A DNA stretch of 64,000 nucleotides from Linnemannia schmuckeri. Its lineage: Eukaryota > Mortierellomycota > Mortierellomycetes > Mortierellales > Mortierellaceae. A program made the translations under genes and the position numbers. Under the pieces are notes generated by a model. That model saw nothing but the letters and a program-made list of their open reading frames with translations. It ran no database searches and was not told the origin of the DNA. The stretch is from assembly GCA_029449235.1 (NCBI GenBank), contig JANATG010000002.1, forward strand, positions 2,480,001-2,544,000. The letters are read 5' to 3'. Of the stretch, positions 53,740 to 63,646 are shown one piece after another (within the stretch, counting starts at the first letter, position 1; every line of letters starts with the position of its first letter).

Positions 53740-55119
53740 TCAAGCCAGCTCACCCTCAGTCTCTTCCTCCTCATAATCAGGAATGTATTGTGAACACCGA
53801 ATGTCAGCCTTGGGCCAGTTTTCAATAACCCACTTCTGCTGGGCACGCTTATGAAGGCCAATCTCCGCATCATAAAAGACAACGCGTTCCAAGTCCTTGA
53901 GATCCTTCAGCAAATCTAGGCCGCTCTCTAGAGTCATCGCCAGGCAATCGTATTGTCGGTAGATGTCGACTTTGGGTGGGGGGCCCCAGTAAGCTGGCCT
54001 GATGACACGAGACCGTAACGTGAGTTCCCGCAGCTTAGTGAGTTTCCCGAGCTTTGCATAGACTTGATGATGGAGTTCGAGGCTCTCCTCCGCTGTCCCT
54101 GCTCGAACGTACTTGTTTGCGGGTTTGATATCTGGGCGTGGAATGCCCTTGATCCCGCAACCAAAGACCTCCAGGTTGTCGCAGACCCATTCTGAATTCA
54201 CCATCTCTTTCGCGCACAGACGGCCACCTCGCATGTCCTCACGACTGGTCCCGATGTAGAACACCTTGAGGTTGGGTAGCGAACACAGCATCCGGTTAAT
54301 CTCTTCCTCGTAACAGGCATAGTTCCCGTCCAGCCGAAAGATCTCCAGCGTGGCGGCGTGTTTGATAAGTGCCTCAACAGCTAAGTCTCGAAAGTCAAGA
54401 TATGAGCTGGCAAGAATGTCCTTTTCGCGTGGATGGTAGGCGAACTCTTTCAGTCCAGCGGAGCAGCGGTTAAGAAAATCAACCACATTCTCCTCAACTT
54501 CGCCGTCGTACATGCCATCGATACAGACCGACGTCAGCTGAGGAAAGGTTGGCGGACCATTTTCCAGAATCATCCTCAAGGATATGGTCTCGGACTGTAA
54601 GCGTAGGGATTGGACATGATGGCCATGCTTCTTCAGTGCTCCTCTGTTGATACACTGCATGAACTTACCCGCCCAGGTCCGGTTCTCACACTCCTCTCTC
54701 TGCCCATTCTCTTCTTCAGCTGCACAGAAATCCTGCTCTTCAATACTCGAGGCTTCCTGTTCATCAGCAACTGGGTCTTGCTCTTCAATATCAGCATCAG
54801 TGGGGTCTTGCACTTCTTCGGTATCGGAGATATGCTGCTGTTCTCCAGCACCCAAAGAGACTTGCTCTTCCATGTCGAAAGGATCCTGCTCTTGAGTATT
54901 CGAGGGATTTCGCGCTTTGGGGAACCAGCAACAATGTACTTGGCAGACCGAGACTTTAGGAACCGAGTAATCCCCAACGTGCTTCCAGACGATAGGGTTA
55001 AATATCGTGTTCCAGGCTTGACTGACGCGAGTGCAGAGAGCGAGGTCGTTATAGGTGAGAAGTGTGGCGATCATGTCGTGAATCTCAAGGGGGAGGTTGA
55101 TGATTGATGTCTTGTTCAT
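53740..55119 (-). CDS. F-box protein with acidic repeat insert, 459 aa
   Basis: Starts at the ATG at 55119 (MNKTSIINLPLEIHDMI). The F-box is residues about 5-50 (CTRVSQAWNTIFNPIVWKH), with Trp intact. A Glu/Asp/Gln-rich insert of about 75 residues follows (between the F-box and MQCINRGALKKHGHHVQSL), built of loosely repeated EEQDP/TEEVQDP-type units. Other intact family members have no such insert. The LRR-like region and the family blocks are all present: MLCSLPNLKVFYIG, NSEWVCDNLEVFGC, IPRPDI, ELHHQVYAKLGKLTKLREL, QYDCLAMTLESGLDLLKDL. The tail has KRAQQKWVIENWPKA and an acidic end with TGA. Probable SCF substrate receptor. Confidence 0.85.
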   Translation of the reverse strand: MNKTSIINLPLEIHDMIATLLTYNDLALCTRVSQAWNTIFNPIVWKHVGDYSVPKVSVCQVHCCWFPKARNPSNTQEQDPFDMEEQVSLGAGEQQHISDTEEVQDPTDADIEEQDPVADEQEASSIEEQDFCAAEEENGQREECENRTWAGKFMQCINRGALKKHGHHVQSLRLQSETISLRMILENGPPTFPQLTSVCIDGMYDGEVEENVVDFLNRCSAGLKEFAYHPREKDILASSYLDFRDLAVEALIKHAATLEIFRLDGNYACYEEEINRMLCSLPNLKVFYIGTSREDMRGGRLCAKEMVNSEWVCDNLEVFGCGIKGIPRPDIKPANKYVRAGTAEESLELHHQVYAKLGKLTKLRELTLRSRVIRPAYWGPPPKVDIYRQYDCLAMTLESGLDLLKDLKDLERVVFYDAEIGLHKRAQQKWVIENWPKADIRCSQYIPDYEEEETEGELA

Positions 55120-55495
55120 TGTTGACTAGGATGTTAAGGATTGAATTCCGGTGAGGTGATGTAAAAGAAGTGAAAGGAGGAAGGAGTGTGAATAAAGGAC
55201 AAAGACAAAAAAAAGGATCCTCGTGACTGATGAAAATTCTGGAAGATCAATTAGGTTCAGGCGCAACGAAAAAAAACGAAAAGATCAAAAGGCCAGCAAC
55301 ACGCTCAACAAAAACGAAAACAACTGCCAAACAATAACAACTGAACAGCTTTTTTTTTAGTCCTTCACATCGGCACGCTGCTCGTATTCCAGCAAAAACA
55401 CAACTATAATCTTGTTGAAACTCTTGATCTAGTTGTCCCAGCCTCAGTGCTTTGTCGCTACCAAAAAATAGCACACCTTTGTATCTCATCATATC

Positions 55496-56596
55496 TCACC
55501 CCTCCCAAGAGGCAGGTTCTGTAGTTGTAATTGTCGAGTGGGGCCACTGCTTATGAAACCAGTCCTGCTCCTCGCGCTCCTCAATGTAGATCTCCATGTC
55601 ATCCAACCCAACAACTCGCAACTCCTTCAGCTCCTTCAACAGATCCAACCCACTTTCCAGCGTCATCGCAAGACAATCAAATTGTCGGTAATAGGCCTTG
55701 TCCCGTGAGTGGTGGGTTTCGGTCGGCACACCCAGTCTGAGCTCCCTCAGCTTGGTGAGCTTGGCAAGCTTTGTGTAGATCTGGCGCTGAAGATCAATGC
55801 TCTCCTGGATCGTACCGCGCTTGGTATGAGCTTCCGCAGGGCTCCCACAAATGTCGCGAGTGATGTCCGGTCGCGGAATGTTCTTTATCCTGCACACGAA
55901 AACCTCAAGATTGGCACAAACCCACTCTGACCGCACAATCTCCCGGGCATCCATACAGGGCACATTGTACGAGTCGATACCTCGGGAATAAAACGACATC
56001 ACTTTCAGGTTGGGAGCTGAGCTCAACAATGCGTCGATTTGATCCCCAGTCGCGTGTGTGTTACCTACACAGCGCAAGACCTCAAGTGTCGAGGAGCGGA
56101 AGAGAAGAGCCTCGAACGGTTGTGGTGAAAAGTCAATAAAAGAGGTCATATCCCCCGTCGAATGAAGGACAAGTCGTTTCCATCCTGAAGTGCTCAGGCG
56201 GATGAGTTCGTCAAGGGTTTCCTGCGAAACCATCTCAAACGAGCCCTCGACCTTTGCAGACACCAATCGGGAGAAGGCGGTGGGGGGACAGTAGAAGATA
56301 AAATTAGAAAAGTCTGCTCCATTTGCCTCTTTTAGGACAAGAGAGTGAGTGAGGTGTCCGTTGACTTCCAGTGCGTTCAAGATAGCGTCCTGTCGGTCCA
56401 TGTTATTATCGTCCCAAGTAATCTCGACATGCCTCCATAGAACCTGATGAAACGTCGTCTTCCAGGTTCGACAAACACGAAGGCAAACGGTCAGGTCGTG
56501 TTGAGTGAGGAATGAGGCAACCAAGACTTGAATTTCCAACGGGAGGTCACCAAAATATGTCGTGTTTGTTGTTGTTATAGCTGATTCTTGTTCCAT
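55496..56596 (-). CDS. F-box protein with leucine-rich-like repeats, 366 aa
   Basis: ATG at 56596. F-box at residues about 13-58 (FGDLPLEIQVLVASFLTQHDLTVCLRVCRTWKTTFHQVLWRH), quoted here in family terms: LPLEIQ, VCLRVCRTW and LWRH intact. It carries the standard family blocks in order: LLSSAPNLKVMSFYS, RSEWVCANLEVFVCRI, IPRPDI, LQRQIYTKLAKLTKLREL, QFDCLAMTLESGLDLLKEL and DDMEIYIEEREEQDWF. Ends with TGA, so TGA is a real terminator in this genome. No insert, no acidic tail. It sits head to tail with the neighbouring intact copy, 376 bp from it. Confidence 0.85.
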   Translation of the reverse strand: MEQESAITTTNTTYFGDLPLEIQVLVASFLTQHDLTVCLRVCRTWKTTFHQVLWRHVEITWDDNNMDRQDAILNALEVNGHLTHSLVLKEANGADFSNFIFYCPPTAFSRLVSAKVEGSFEMVSQETLDELIRLSTSGWKRLVLHSTGDMTSFIDFSPQPFEALLFRSSTLEVLRCVGNTHATGDQIDALLSSAPNLKVMSFYSRGIDSYNVPCMDAREIVRSEWVCANLEVFVCRIKNIPRPDITRDICGSPAEAHTKRGTIQESIDLQRQIYTKLAKLTKLRELRLGVPTETHHSRDKAYYRQFDCLAMTLESGLDLLKELKELRVVGLDDMEIYIEEREEQDWFHKQWPHSTITTTEPASWEG

Positions 56597-57059
56597 TGCG
56601 AGCGAGGTCTTGACGTCGAAGGGATGAAGGAAGTGAAGACGATCAAAAGGAGGTCAGACAAAGAAGGTGAGGTACAAAACGACTCGAATATCGTCAATTG
56701 ACCACGTGATTCCTGTTGTACTACGTCCATGTAAGCAGCCAAAGATATCAATATGGTTTTGAGTTCTGTTTAATTAGTCCGTAAAGAATAGTAAAAATAA
56801 TGGAGATTGTGCGTTCAAGAAACAAACAAACACAAATGTACACGTCAATATCTCGCTCCATTCCTTCACTTCCTGACAGCGTTGAACTACAGCTTGTGTT
56901 TCGCATTCTTCTTCAAGTCCCTAATCCAGTCGCGGCTCATCCAATCCTTTGCCCTAGAAGATAGTAAGCCTCTGTATCTCATCATTTCTCCTACGATTGC
57001 ACCCCTAGTCATCGAACTCGTCGTCCCAAAAGATGCCGATACAAGTCCGAAGTACTCGT

Positions 57060-57789
57060 CCATGTAGTCGTCACTAAGGGCCAATGCTCCTCAAATCAGG
57101 CTTGCTCCTTGTCACTCTCAATGAACACCTCCATATCGTTCAAAGCAATCACCTCAGTTCCTTGAGATCCTTTAGCAGATCCAATCCGCTGTCCAGAGTC
57201 ATCGCAAGACACTCGAATCGTCGATAGAACGCCTTGTCTCGCATCTCGTAATAGGTGTCGATGGACAAACCCAGCTTGAGCTCCCGCAGCTTGGTCATTC
57301 AACCCAGCTTCGCGCAGACTTGACGTTGGAGGTCAATGCTCTCCTGCATCGTACCTCTCATTGTACGAGTTCTTGCAGGGGTCTCGCAAATGTAACTAAA
57401 GAACTCTAACAGTGTACCAATCCAAGGCTCTTTCTCCGCATCAAGAGCTTCAAAACCCCCAAGAACTTTTGGTTCACTTTGTGAATCCACCGCCCACTCC
57501 TTCTCGACGCCCCATACTTCTTTACGCACACCTGAAGCCGATGATATAATTCGATGGTGGACCGGTGTTGGATATGAATGAAGAAGGTAGGGTTCTGGAT
57601 AATGATAGTGGGTAGTGTCACAGAGAAGGGGGTTGAAGATGGAGTGTTAGGCGCGAGAGTCATGGAGGAGGATTGTTAGGATGTGGTGCTGGTGGCGGAG
57701 GGTTGAGGTGAGGATGATATGGAGGAGTTCTGGAGGGAGGGAAGAGATTGTCGCATGGTGGTAGGGGGTGGTTGCTGTTGTGGTTGTCA
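57060..57789 (-). pseudogene. Chimeric F-box relic
   Basis: The N-terminal part (from an ATG at 57789) is a different F-box type (ATISSLPPELLHIILTSTL, then HSIFNPLL after a stop). The C-terminal part (57060-57440) is the main family: MRGTMQESIDLQRQVCAKLG, stop, MTKLRELKLGLS, then CLAMTLDSGLDLLKDL, NDMEVFIESDKEQA. At the next codon a conserved Trp is TGA (57096-57098), followed in frame by FEEHWP. Stops and frameshifts occur throughout. It appears to be a fusion by deletion between two F-box genes, then decayed. Confidence 0.6.
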
Positions 57790-58003
57790 TTGTGATGGGA
57801 ATGTTGGGAAGAGGGAGTGGGTGAATTAGAAAGGAAAGTCAAAAGAAATTAGGATGTCTGAAGTGATGAGGAAAGGGGTGCAAAGAAAAGTGATCAAAAA
57901 AGGGATTCAAGAGGCGTCTGTCTTTGCTTTGTCACACACTTGAATTATTTTAAAAAAAAATGCCCTACTAGAATTGCTAGAATTGGTGGCAACATGCACA
58001 CAG

Positions 58004-58025
58004 ATATATATATATATATATATAT
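58004..58025 (+). repeat. (TA)n microsatellite, 22 nt
   Basis: Alternating AT over 22 nt in the spacer before the 58393 gene. Confidence 0.9.
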
Positions 58026-58392
58026 TGGCCATGTTTTTCAGCGCCACACTTGCTCAGTAGACCAGGCTCCTAATTTCATTACGGTGTCGTATCTTATGCC
58101 TAAACCCAGCTCCTTGTATGGTGCACTGTAGAAGGATCAAAAGTCAAAAAGGCATCATCTGCTTTCGCATCTCACGGCACCCTTTATTCATTCCAAACGC
58201 ATTTGTGTTTCCCTCTTCTCTTGCTTTATTTGCACTGAACAAGGAGGCTGCATAGATGAGGGTGGAACAAAGTTGGCAAAAGAGATTAACATTGATCGAT
58301 AAGCCAGCTTACACATTGTGGTGTAGTGATGGGAAACATTGATGCAAACGGAGCATATTATATGAGAATATTCCGAAGAGAACGATATTCAT

Positions 58393-59691
58393 TTATTCTT
58401 CATCTGTCCACGCATCCTCGCTATCATACTCGTCAAAGGATCCATCTTCATCACTCAAATATTCACTAGTATAATTGTCAAGGATGTAAGGGATCCCTCC
58501 AAAGTCGAATACCTGATCTTCATAGTCCTCATCCTCCTCTTCCTCCGAGTAGTAATCCCGATCCGTATCATACTCTGTAAGCTGAATCCTTGCCTTTGGC
58601 CAATGCTGGGCCACCCAAATCGCCTCCTCCTCACGCTGAATATACACCTCCATGTCATCCAGCTCGACCACCTCCAGATCCTTGAGATCCCTCAGAAGAT
58701 CGAGTCCACTCTCCAGTGTCATGGCCAAACAATCGTACCGACGGAAATACTCCTTGTCGTGAGCCGAGTAGTTCACGTCGTAGGTGTCATAGTGAATCCC
58801 CAGGGTAAGCTGTCGCAGCTTTGTCATCTGTGCCAGCTGCTTGTACACCCCCCGTTGGATATTAATGCTACTTTCAACTGTGCCATCGACAACAAACCCA
58901 TCCTGACCCTCGTCAAAGATATCCCGAATAATGTCCGGGCGTGGAATATCTCCAATCTGACAACCAAACACCTCCAACTCCATACACGCCCATTCCTCAC
59001 CCTGTTCAAAGCCCTCTGCAATCACCCACCCCTCGATCTGACAGGTCTCATCCAAGGCTTTCCGATTTGGTGGGATCAGATATAGTTCCTTGAGCAGAGG
59101 TGCAGAGCAGAGCAGTGTTTGGATGCTGCTTCCTTCAAAGATCTCAACCATCGCCTCCATCCGCAAGACCTCCAGTGTCTCTGCATGCTCTTGCAGGACA
59201 TCGGAACACCGGAACCCAAACCCGAGACAGCCATCCGAATCGCTTAGTCGAAATACAAGTCGCTTCCACCCATAAACACTCAGACGCAAGAATGTCGAGA
59301 TCATGTCGTCATCGCCCTCTAGTCCCTCGATCTCAGCACAGTTGAGCTGACGCATATCATCGGGGCAGTTGCTGAGAAAGTCCCTAAAGAAGTCATCCCC
59401 ACAGTTGTCAAACTTGACGGACCGGATCAGGTCTCTGTTCTTCCTCAGTGCTCCTGCTCTTGTGCACCGCAAAAAGATACTGTTCCAGTCTTCCAACTCG
59501 CCTCTTGCAGCCCGTTTCTGGACAGATTTCCACTGTAGGGGCTCCTCGATGTGTCTCCAGAGGAAGGGATTGAAAACTGTCTTCCAGGTCTTGTTGACAA
59601 GGACGCATTGGGCCAGATGGTGTAGGCTGAGGAAGGGTCCGATCATCTCTTGTATCTCGAAGGGGAGTCCGCTGAAGGTTGCTGTAGCCAT
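58393..59691 (-). CDS. F-box protein with leucine-rich-like repeats and acidic tail, 432 aa
   Basis: The start was set at the ATG at 59691 (MATATFSGLPFEIQEMIG), where other copies start. The longer frame upstream is Leu/Phe-rich and unlike the family. The F-box spans about residues 6-50 (LAQCVLVNKTWKTVFNPFLWRH). The LRR-like region and blocks are standard: LLCSAPLLKELYL, WACMELEVFGCQI, IPRPDI, IQRGVYKQLAQMTKLRQL, RYDCLAMTLESGLDLLRDL, DDMEVYIQREEEAIWVAQHWPKA. A tail of about 65 residues is Asp/Glu/Tyr-rich (YYSEEEEDEDYEDQ). All family landmarks are intact. The truncated copy at 12434 is its closest relative in the window. Confidence 0.87.
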   Translation of the reverse strand: MATATFSGLPFEIQEMIGPFLSLHHLAQCVLVNKTWKTVFNPFLWRHIEEPLQWKSVQKRAARGELEDWNSIFLRCTRAGALRKNRDLIRSVKFDNCGDDFFRDFLSNCPDDMRQLNCAEIEGLEGDDDMISTFLRLSVYGWKRLVFRLSDSDGCLGFGFRCSDVLQEHAETLEVLRMEAMVEIFEGSSIQTLLCSAPLLKELYLIPPNRKALDETCQIEGWVIAEGFEQGEEWACMELEVFGCQIGDIPRPDIIRDIFDEGQDGFVVDGTVESSINIQRGVYKQLAQMTKLRQLTLGIHYDTYDVNYSAHDKEYFRRYDCLAMTLESGLDLLRDLKDLEVVELDDMEVYIQREEEAIWVAQHWPKARIQLTEYDTDRDYYSEEEEDEDYEDQVFDFGGIPYILDNYTSEYLSDEDGSFDEYDSEDAWTDEE

Positions 59692-60617
59692 TTTGTAATT
59701 GGTTTTCGTTGTCGAGAGGACGACTCGGTAGTTGTGCGTATACGTATCTTGTGTGTTTGGAAAGGTGGCGAGGAGTTGAAAGAAAAGAAACAAACTTAAC
59801 ATTGATAATTTATCAAGAGCTGGTTTCTTTTAGTGTGGCTTAGACAACATAGAAAGAGCGGCCCAACTCGGTCTCGAAATTATTCTTTCTCCCTCTTCCC
59901 TCTCCTCCAATATTATCTTCACTGTGTTATACCCTTCTCCAGTTCTTTTCTTTCCTCTGCTTCTCTATTCCACTTCTTGTTATATCTTCTTCTTTTTATA
60001 TTCTCTTTCTACTTTCAACCACCCTTCTTTAACAAGCGGCGCCCAACACACGCTTCAACTCTTCCTAGTCAGGAGATACTAACCAACGTCGCATGGTTAG
60101 ACGCGCTTCTTCTACTTGCATAGACCACACTGCTTACCGGTAATCAAGTCAGCGGGAGAGATCACGACAGGCACAGGCGATCAGCGCCTGAATCTTAAAG
60201 CAACTTGATCGGGAACAACCGAGCCATTGGAAACTTGTAAATAGCAATAGAACAAAGGAGCGCCTACAACTCGCACCGGCCCACTAAACAATATGCGGTG
60301 TTCGTCTTGCTTACCTGACAGAAGCAATTAAACAGTTAGCGTCGTATCGTAATCTAGACAAATGTAGCAGTAGTGATGACACACGCTATTTTTGAACAGG
60401 CAAAGCTCACCAAAAACCTAACAGCTTTAACGTGTTTCGTGTCTTTTGTTGTACACCGAACAGTATCAGAGCTTCCCTTGTTAGCGTTTTCTACTCCTCT
60501 ATTTATCCACTTCTTTTCTTCTTTCTTCAATAAACATATGCTTCGTATGCGTTTGCTCTTTGTTGTTTTTTAACCTTTTTCCTCGTTTCTTGTCCTTTGG
60601 GCAGTTGTGATCACCTT

Positions 60618-60652
<35 letters not shown>

Positions 60653-61031
60653 TGTCTTGCTTACTTTTGTTCCTGTTCGTCTGAATTGCCATCTTTTCCA
60701 TTACTTCTTCCCCCTTCTCCAAGCCCATCTTGGCGCTTCTACCCGTCATCTTGGCATAATACCGATGTCCTCCTTGAATCGTATGGGACAAAGTAGGTCC
60801 GTGTAGATCAAATTTTTTTTATTGGAAATGTTCACGGTTTGTGCTACCTTGCCGTTCTCATCACCCACCTACGCAAACTTTTTGACTTTCGCAACAAGGG
60901 CTTCGCCTCAAAACCTGTAAGGAGCAGTAACGACACTGGTCTATGTTGGGGCTTTGTCTAATCTAAACGCAAGTACATGGACACACCTAATGATCGTGGG
61001 TGTTGTTGCAGATTTTGTACTGAAAACATTA
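59692..61031. other. Intergenic DNA with a poly(T) tract
   Basis: Pyrimidine-rich on the + strand. T29 lies at 60621-60649. AGTATCAGAGC at about 60463 resembles a copia-type primer-binding site, but no retroelement coding region accompanies it. Confidence 0.4.
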
Positions 61032-61202
61032 CTAACGGAATATATGCGCCATACAAAAGTCATAAAAGCCTGGCTCATTACCGAATGTCCCTTCGTGTGA
61101 ACAATAGAAGTGACAGCTAGGTTGCCATCTTTGTGCTTGCGCCATTTCTACCATATAAAGACACATGAACAATGAGAAGAGAAAGAGCTTTCTTGCGGCC
61201 AT
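61032..61202 (-). CDS. Small secreted protein, 56 aa
   Basis: ATG at 61202 (MAARKLFLFSLFMCLYMVEMAQA, given here in part as a hydrophobic N-terminus), then a mature part of about 32 residues with four cysteines counted after cleavage (SCHFYC, FC and nearby). It is a very short peptide without recognisable family. A probable 5' UTR intron (61208-61562, GTAAGC donor, TTCTAG acceptor) ends five bases before the ATG, and a TATATAAA box lies at 61620-61627. The organisation repeats that of the other small secreted genes here, which supports it as a real gene. Confidence 0.55.
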   Translation of the reverse strand: MAARKLFLFSLFMCLYMVEMAQAQRWQPSCHFYCSHEGTFGNEPGFYDFCMAHIFR

Positions 61203-61207
61203 TGCTG

Positions 61208-61562
61208 CTAGAACTCCAAACAAACACATATAAAATAAGAATTAAAATCATTGCATCTATAGTCTCTTTTTAGTATCACGTCAATCACAATCTTCGAGTT
61301 CAGGCTCAGCAGACAGCTGTATGAAGAATTGAGGGACAAACTTGCCTTGTTTATAGGTGGGAGTACAAGGAATGAAGAGTTTTTGAGACGTTTTGAGGAC
61401 GCGAAAAAGTTCTTATTTATGGAGAGGGCACTGAGGTGGATTCGATATTGGAGGTTCAGGTAGAGGAAGGATAGCGCGCTAGACACAACTATGAGTCTAC
61501 AGCCATAAAAAAAGTCGTCAGATATATAGGGCATCAGGTAAATAGGAAAGAGGGTTGCTTAC
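61208..61562 (-). other. Putative 5' UTR intron of the 61032 gene
   Basis: Minus-strand donor CTAAG/GTAAGC and acceptor GTTCTAG/CAGCA. 355 nt long. Inferred from splice signals only. Confidence 0.4.
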
Positions 61563-61619
61563 CTTAGTTTCTTGGATAAAATGCTAAGGAAGGTAAGAGA
61601 GGAAGAAAAGAACGGGTCC

Positions 61620-61627
61620 TTTATATA
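61620..61627 (-). promoter_or_regulatory. TATA box of the 61032 gene
   Basis: TATATAAA on the minus strand, about 58 nt upstream of the putative donor. Confidence 0.45.
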
Positions 61628-62327
61628 TCAAGGGATATAGCTCGACTCTATGAAGCATAGACAGAAGAAATCCAAGGGATGCTACATAAGACAACGACTA
61701 AATTGTGAGGGGTCAAGAGGGGGACAACGCCATGGGACAAAGGTAGGAAGACTACACTAAGCAACGCACAAGATTTTTTTAAAAAAACGCAGTAGAATGA
61801 TGAGCAAGGATGTTAAACACTCGTGTATAGATAGATACTTATGTAGCTTGTGGAAGCCAAGCATTCATGGTGATGTTGCCTTTTGGTTCTCCAATGTCGG
61901 CTCAGACGGAAAACGTGATAACTGTCTGCTCATTAAGAGAGAAAGATAAAAGATGAGAAAAGCGATCAAGGAAGAGAGAAGGCAGCCAAAAAAATAGGGG
62001 AGGAAGGCATCAAGGGAGGATCAAGGGCAGGGCAAGAGAGACAGCCACAAACAAAGGGGTTCAAGGAAATAGTAAAGAGCCGTTTGCTGTTGTTCTCCAG
62101 ACATGGTGTGTTTATGACGCCACTTATACGCATGCGTGCAGTACACCAGTTAAACGCGCTAACTATAGCCTAGACAAGGAGATTGATTAACACTAGAAGT
62201 GAGGGCACTAGTCTATGAAATGGCAAGGCTTTACTCGTCGTTAATTGTATTGAGTCTCATTTGCTTCCTCATTCTCACTCTCATTGTACAAATCGTTCTC
62301 TTCGCCCGATTAAATGTTGCCCATTTC
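61628..62327. other. Intergenic DNA
   Basis: Purine-rich on the + strand with no gene recognised. Confidence 0.35.
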
Positions 62328-63410
62328 CTATGCATAGATAATCCTTCCAATGCGCGCTTTTGGCCAGTTCTCAGCAATCCTCATCTTCTCAGCAGCGTTT
62401 CCAATGCCAACCATTATGAAATACAAATCAGTTACCTCTAAATCCTTGAGATTCTTCAACACATCCAACCCACTCTCCAGAATCATCGCCAGGCCGTCAA
62501 ATTGTTGATATTCCTTATCGCTGAAGATGTATCCATCTTTCTTTATGTCAATGAAATAGCCCAGGGTGAGCTTCCGCAGCTTGGTGAATCGAGCAAATTG
62601 TGAATAGACTTGACGCTGAGGGTTGAAACTTTCTTAAGGTCTCCCTCTTTGACCGACTGAGGCTCCTCGACAACCACTACCTTGAGTTCCGGCCTAGAGA
62701 TATAATGAATCCCGCAGCTAAAGATCTCGAGGTCCGTGCGTACCCATTCAGAGCTCACAATCTCCCGCGCATCCAAAAGAACCACCACGATCTTCAACGC
62801 TACTTCCTACAATGCTAAAATCCTTGAGATTGGGTAGCGAGCAGAGTAAGTAGTTAATCGGGCCTCCGCTCCTGCAATAGTTTCCCTCCAGCCGAAAGAC
62901 TTTCAACATTGCGGCGTGTTTATTGAGTGCCTCGGCAGCCATGAATCCCAAACGAAAACATTCCCGCTTCTCATCCCTAAGACAGTATGCAACCTCCTTC
63001 AATCCTGCAGTACACAGATCGAGAAACTCGGCAAGCTCCTCCTCCTCGCCATTTTGCACGCCATCGATCCAGAGCGACGTGAGGCGAGGGAAAGTGGACG
63101 GGCAGTCTCCCAGAAATCTGCCCATGCGTATCTTTCTGGCGACCAACCGGAGGGATTCGACAAGGTGGCCATTGCGTTTCAAAGCTCCTTTCCTGGCACA
63201 CTACATGAACCCGTCCACCCAGGCCTGGTTTCCTACCTGCTCGCTGGCGGTTCCTGAACGATCCTCGACGTACCTCCAGAGAACAAGGTGGAAAATGGCC
63301 TTCCAGGATTGACAAACACGGGTGCAGATGGCCAGGTCGTACTGGCTGAGGAAGGGTATGGCGTTTTCACGTATTTCATAGGAGAGAGTGTGAAACGACG
63401 CCGCGTCCAT
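62328..63410 (-). pseudogene. F-box/LRR-like pseudogene with a nonsense codon and two frameshifts
   Basis: ATG at 63410, F-box (FHTLSYEIRENAI..ICTRVCQSWKAIF..LWRY) with Trp intact. A TAG follows FM where the 53740 gene has Gln (MQCINRGAL), near 63200. The next frame holds RLVARKIRMGRFLGD, FPRLTSLWIDG, YLLCSLPNLKDFS until a frameshift near 62790. SEWVRTDLEIFSCGIH and PEL follow. A second frameshift near 62630 precedes the rest: VYSQFARFTKLRKLTLG, QFDGLAMILESGLDVL, and a tail ending WPKARIGRIIYA at 62328. The FDCLAMTL block is changed to FDGLAMIL. Recognisable end to end but clearly inactive. Confidence 0.8.
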
Positions 63411-63646
63411 TGCTGTTATACCCTGTGAGGATGATGATGAAGTGAATCATGTTCGTTTTAAAAAATCGTGATCAAAAATAATCGAAAGATGCATATGACA
63501 AATCGCGCTCTGGACCCCTATAGAAAAAAAAAAAAAAAGCTCACACGAGTTTCAATTTCTACAGGCTTGTCGGGGGCGATCTCAGCACCGGCAAAGGTCG
63601 CTATTATCAATTCATAGTAGAGGGAACTAAATGTCAATTTTATTTG

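Noticed and set aside
6046..57098. UGA reassigned to Trp or selenocysteine in this genome
   Set aside because: Intact genes here end with TGA (F-box genes at 53740 and 55496, the Ser-rich gene at 1829). Three unrelated lesion types also break the same copies, and Trp, not Cys, is the ancestral residue, so selenocysteine does not fit.
60461..60473. AGTATCAGAGC-like copia primer-binding site
   Set aside because: Only a short word match; no LTR, RT or integrase sequence nearby.
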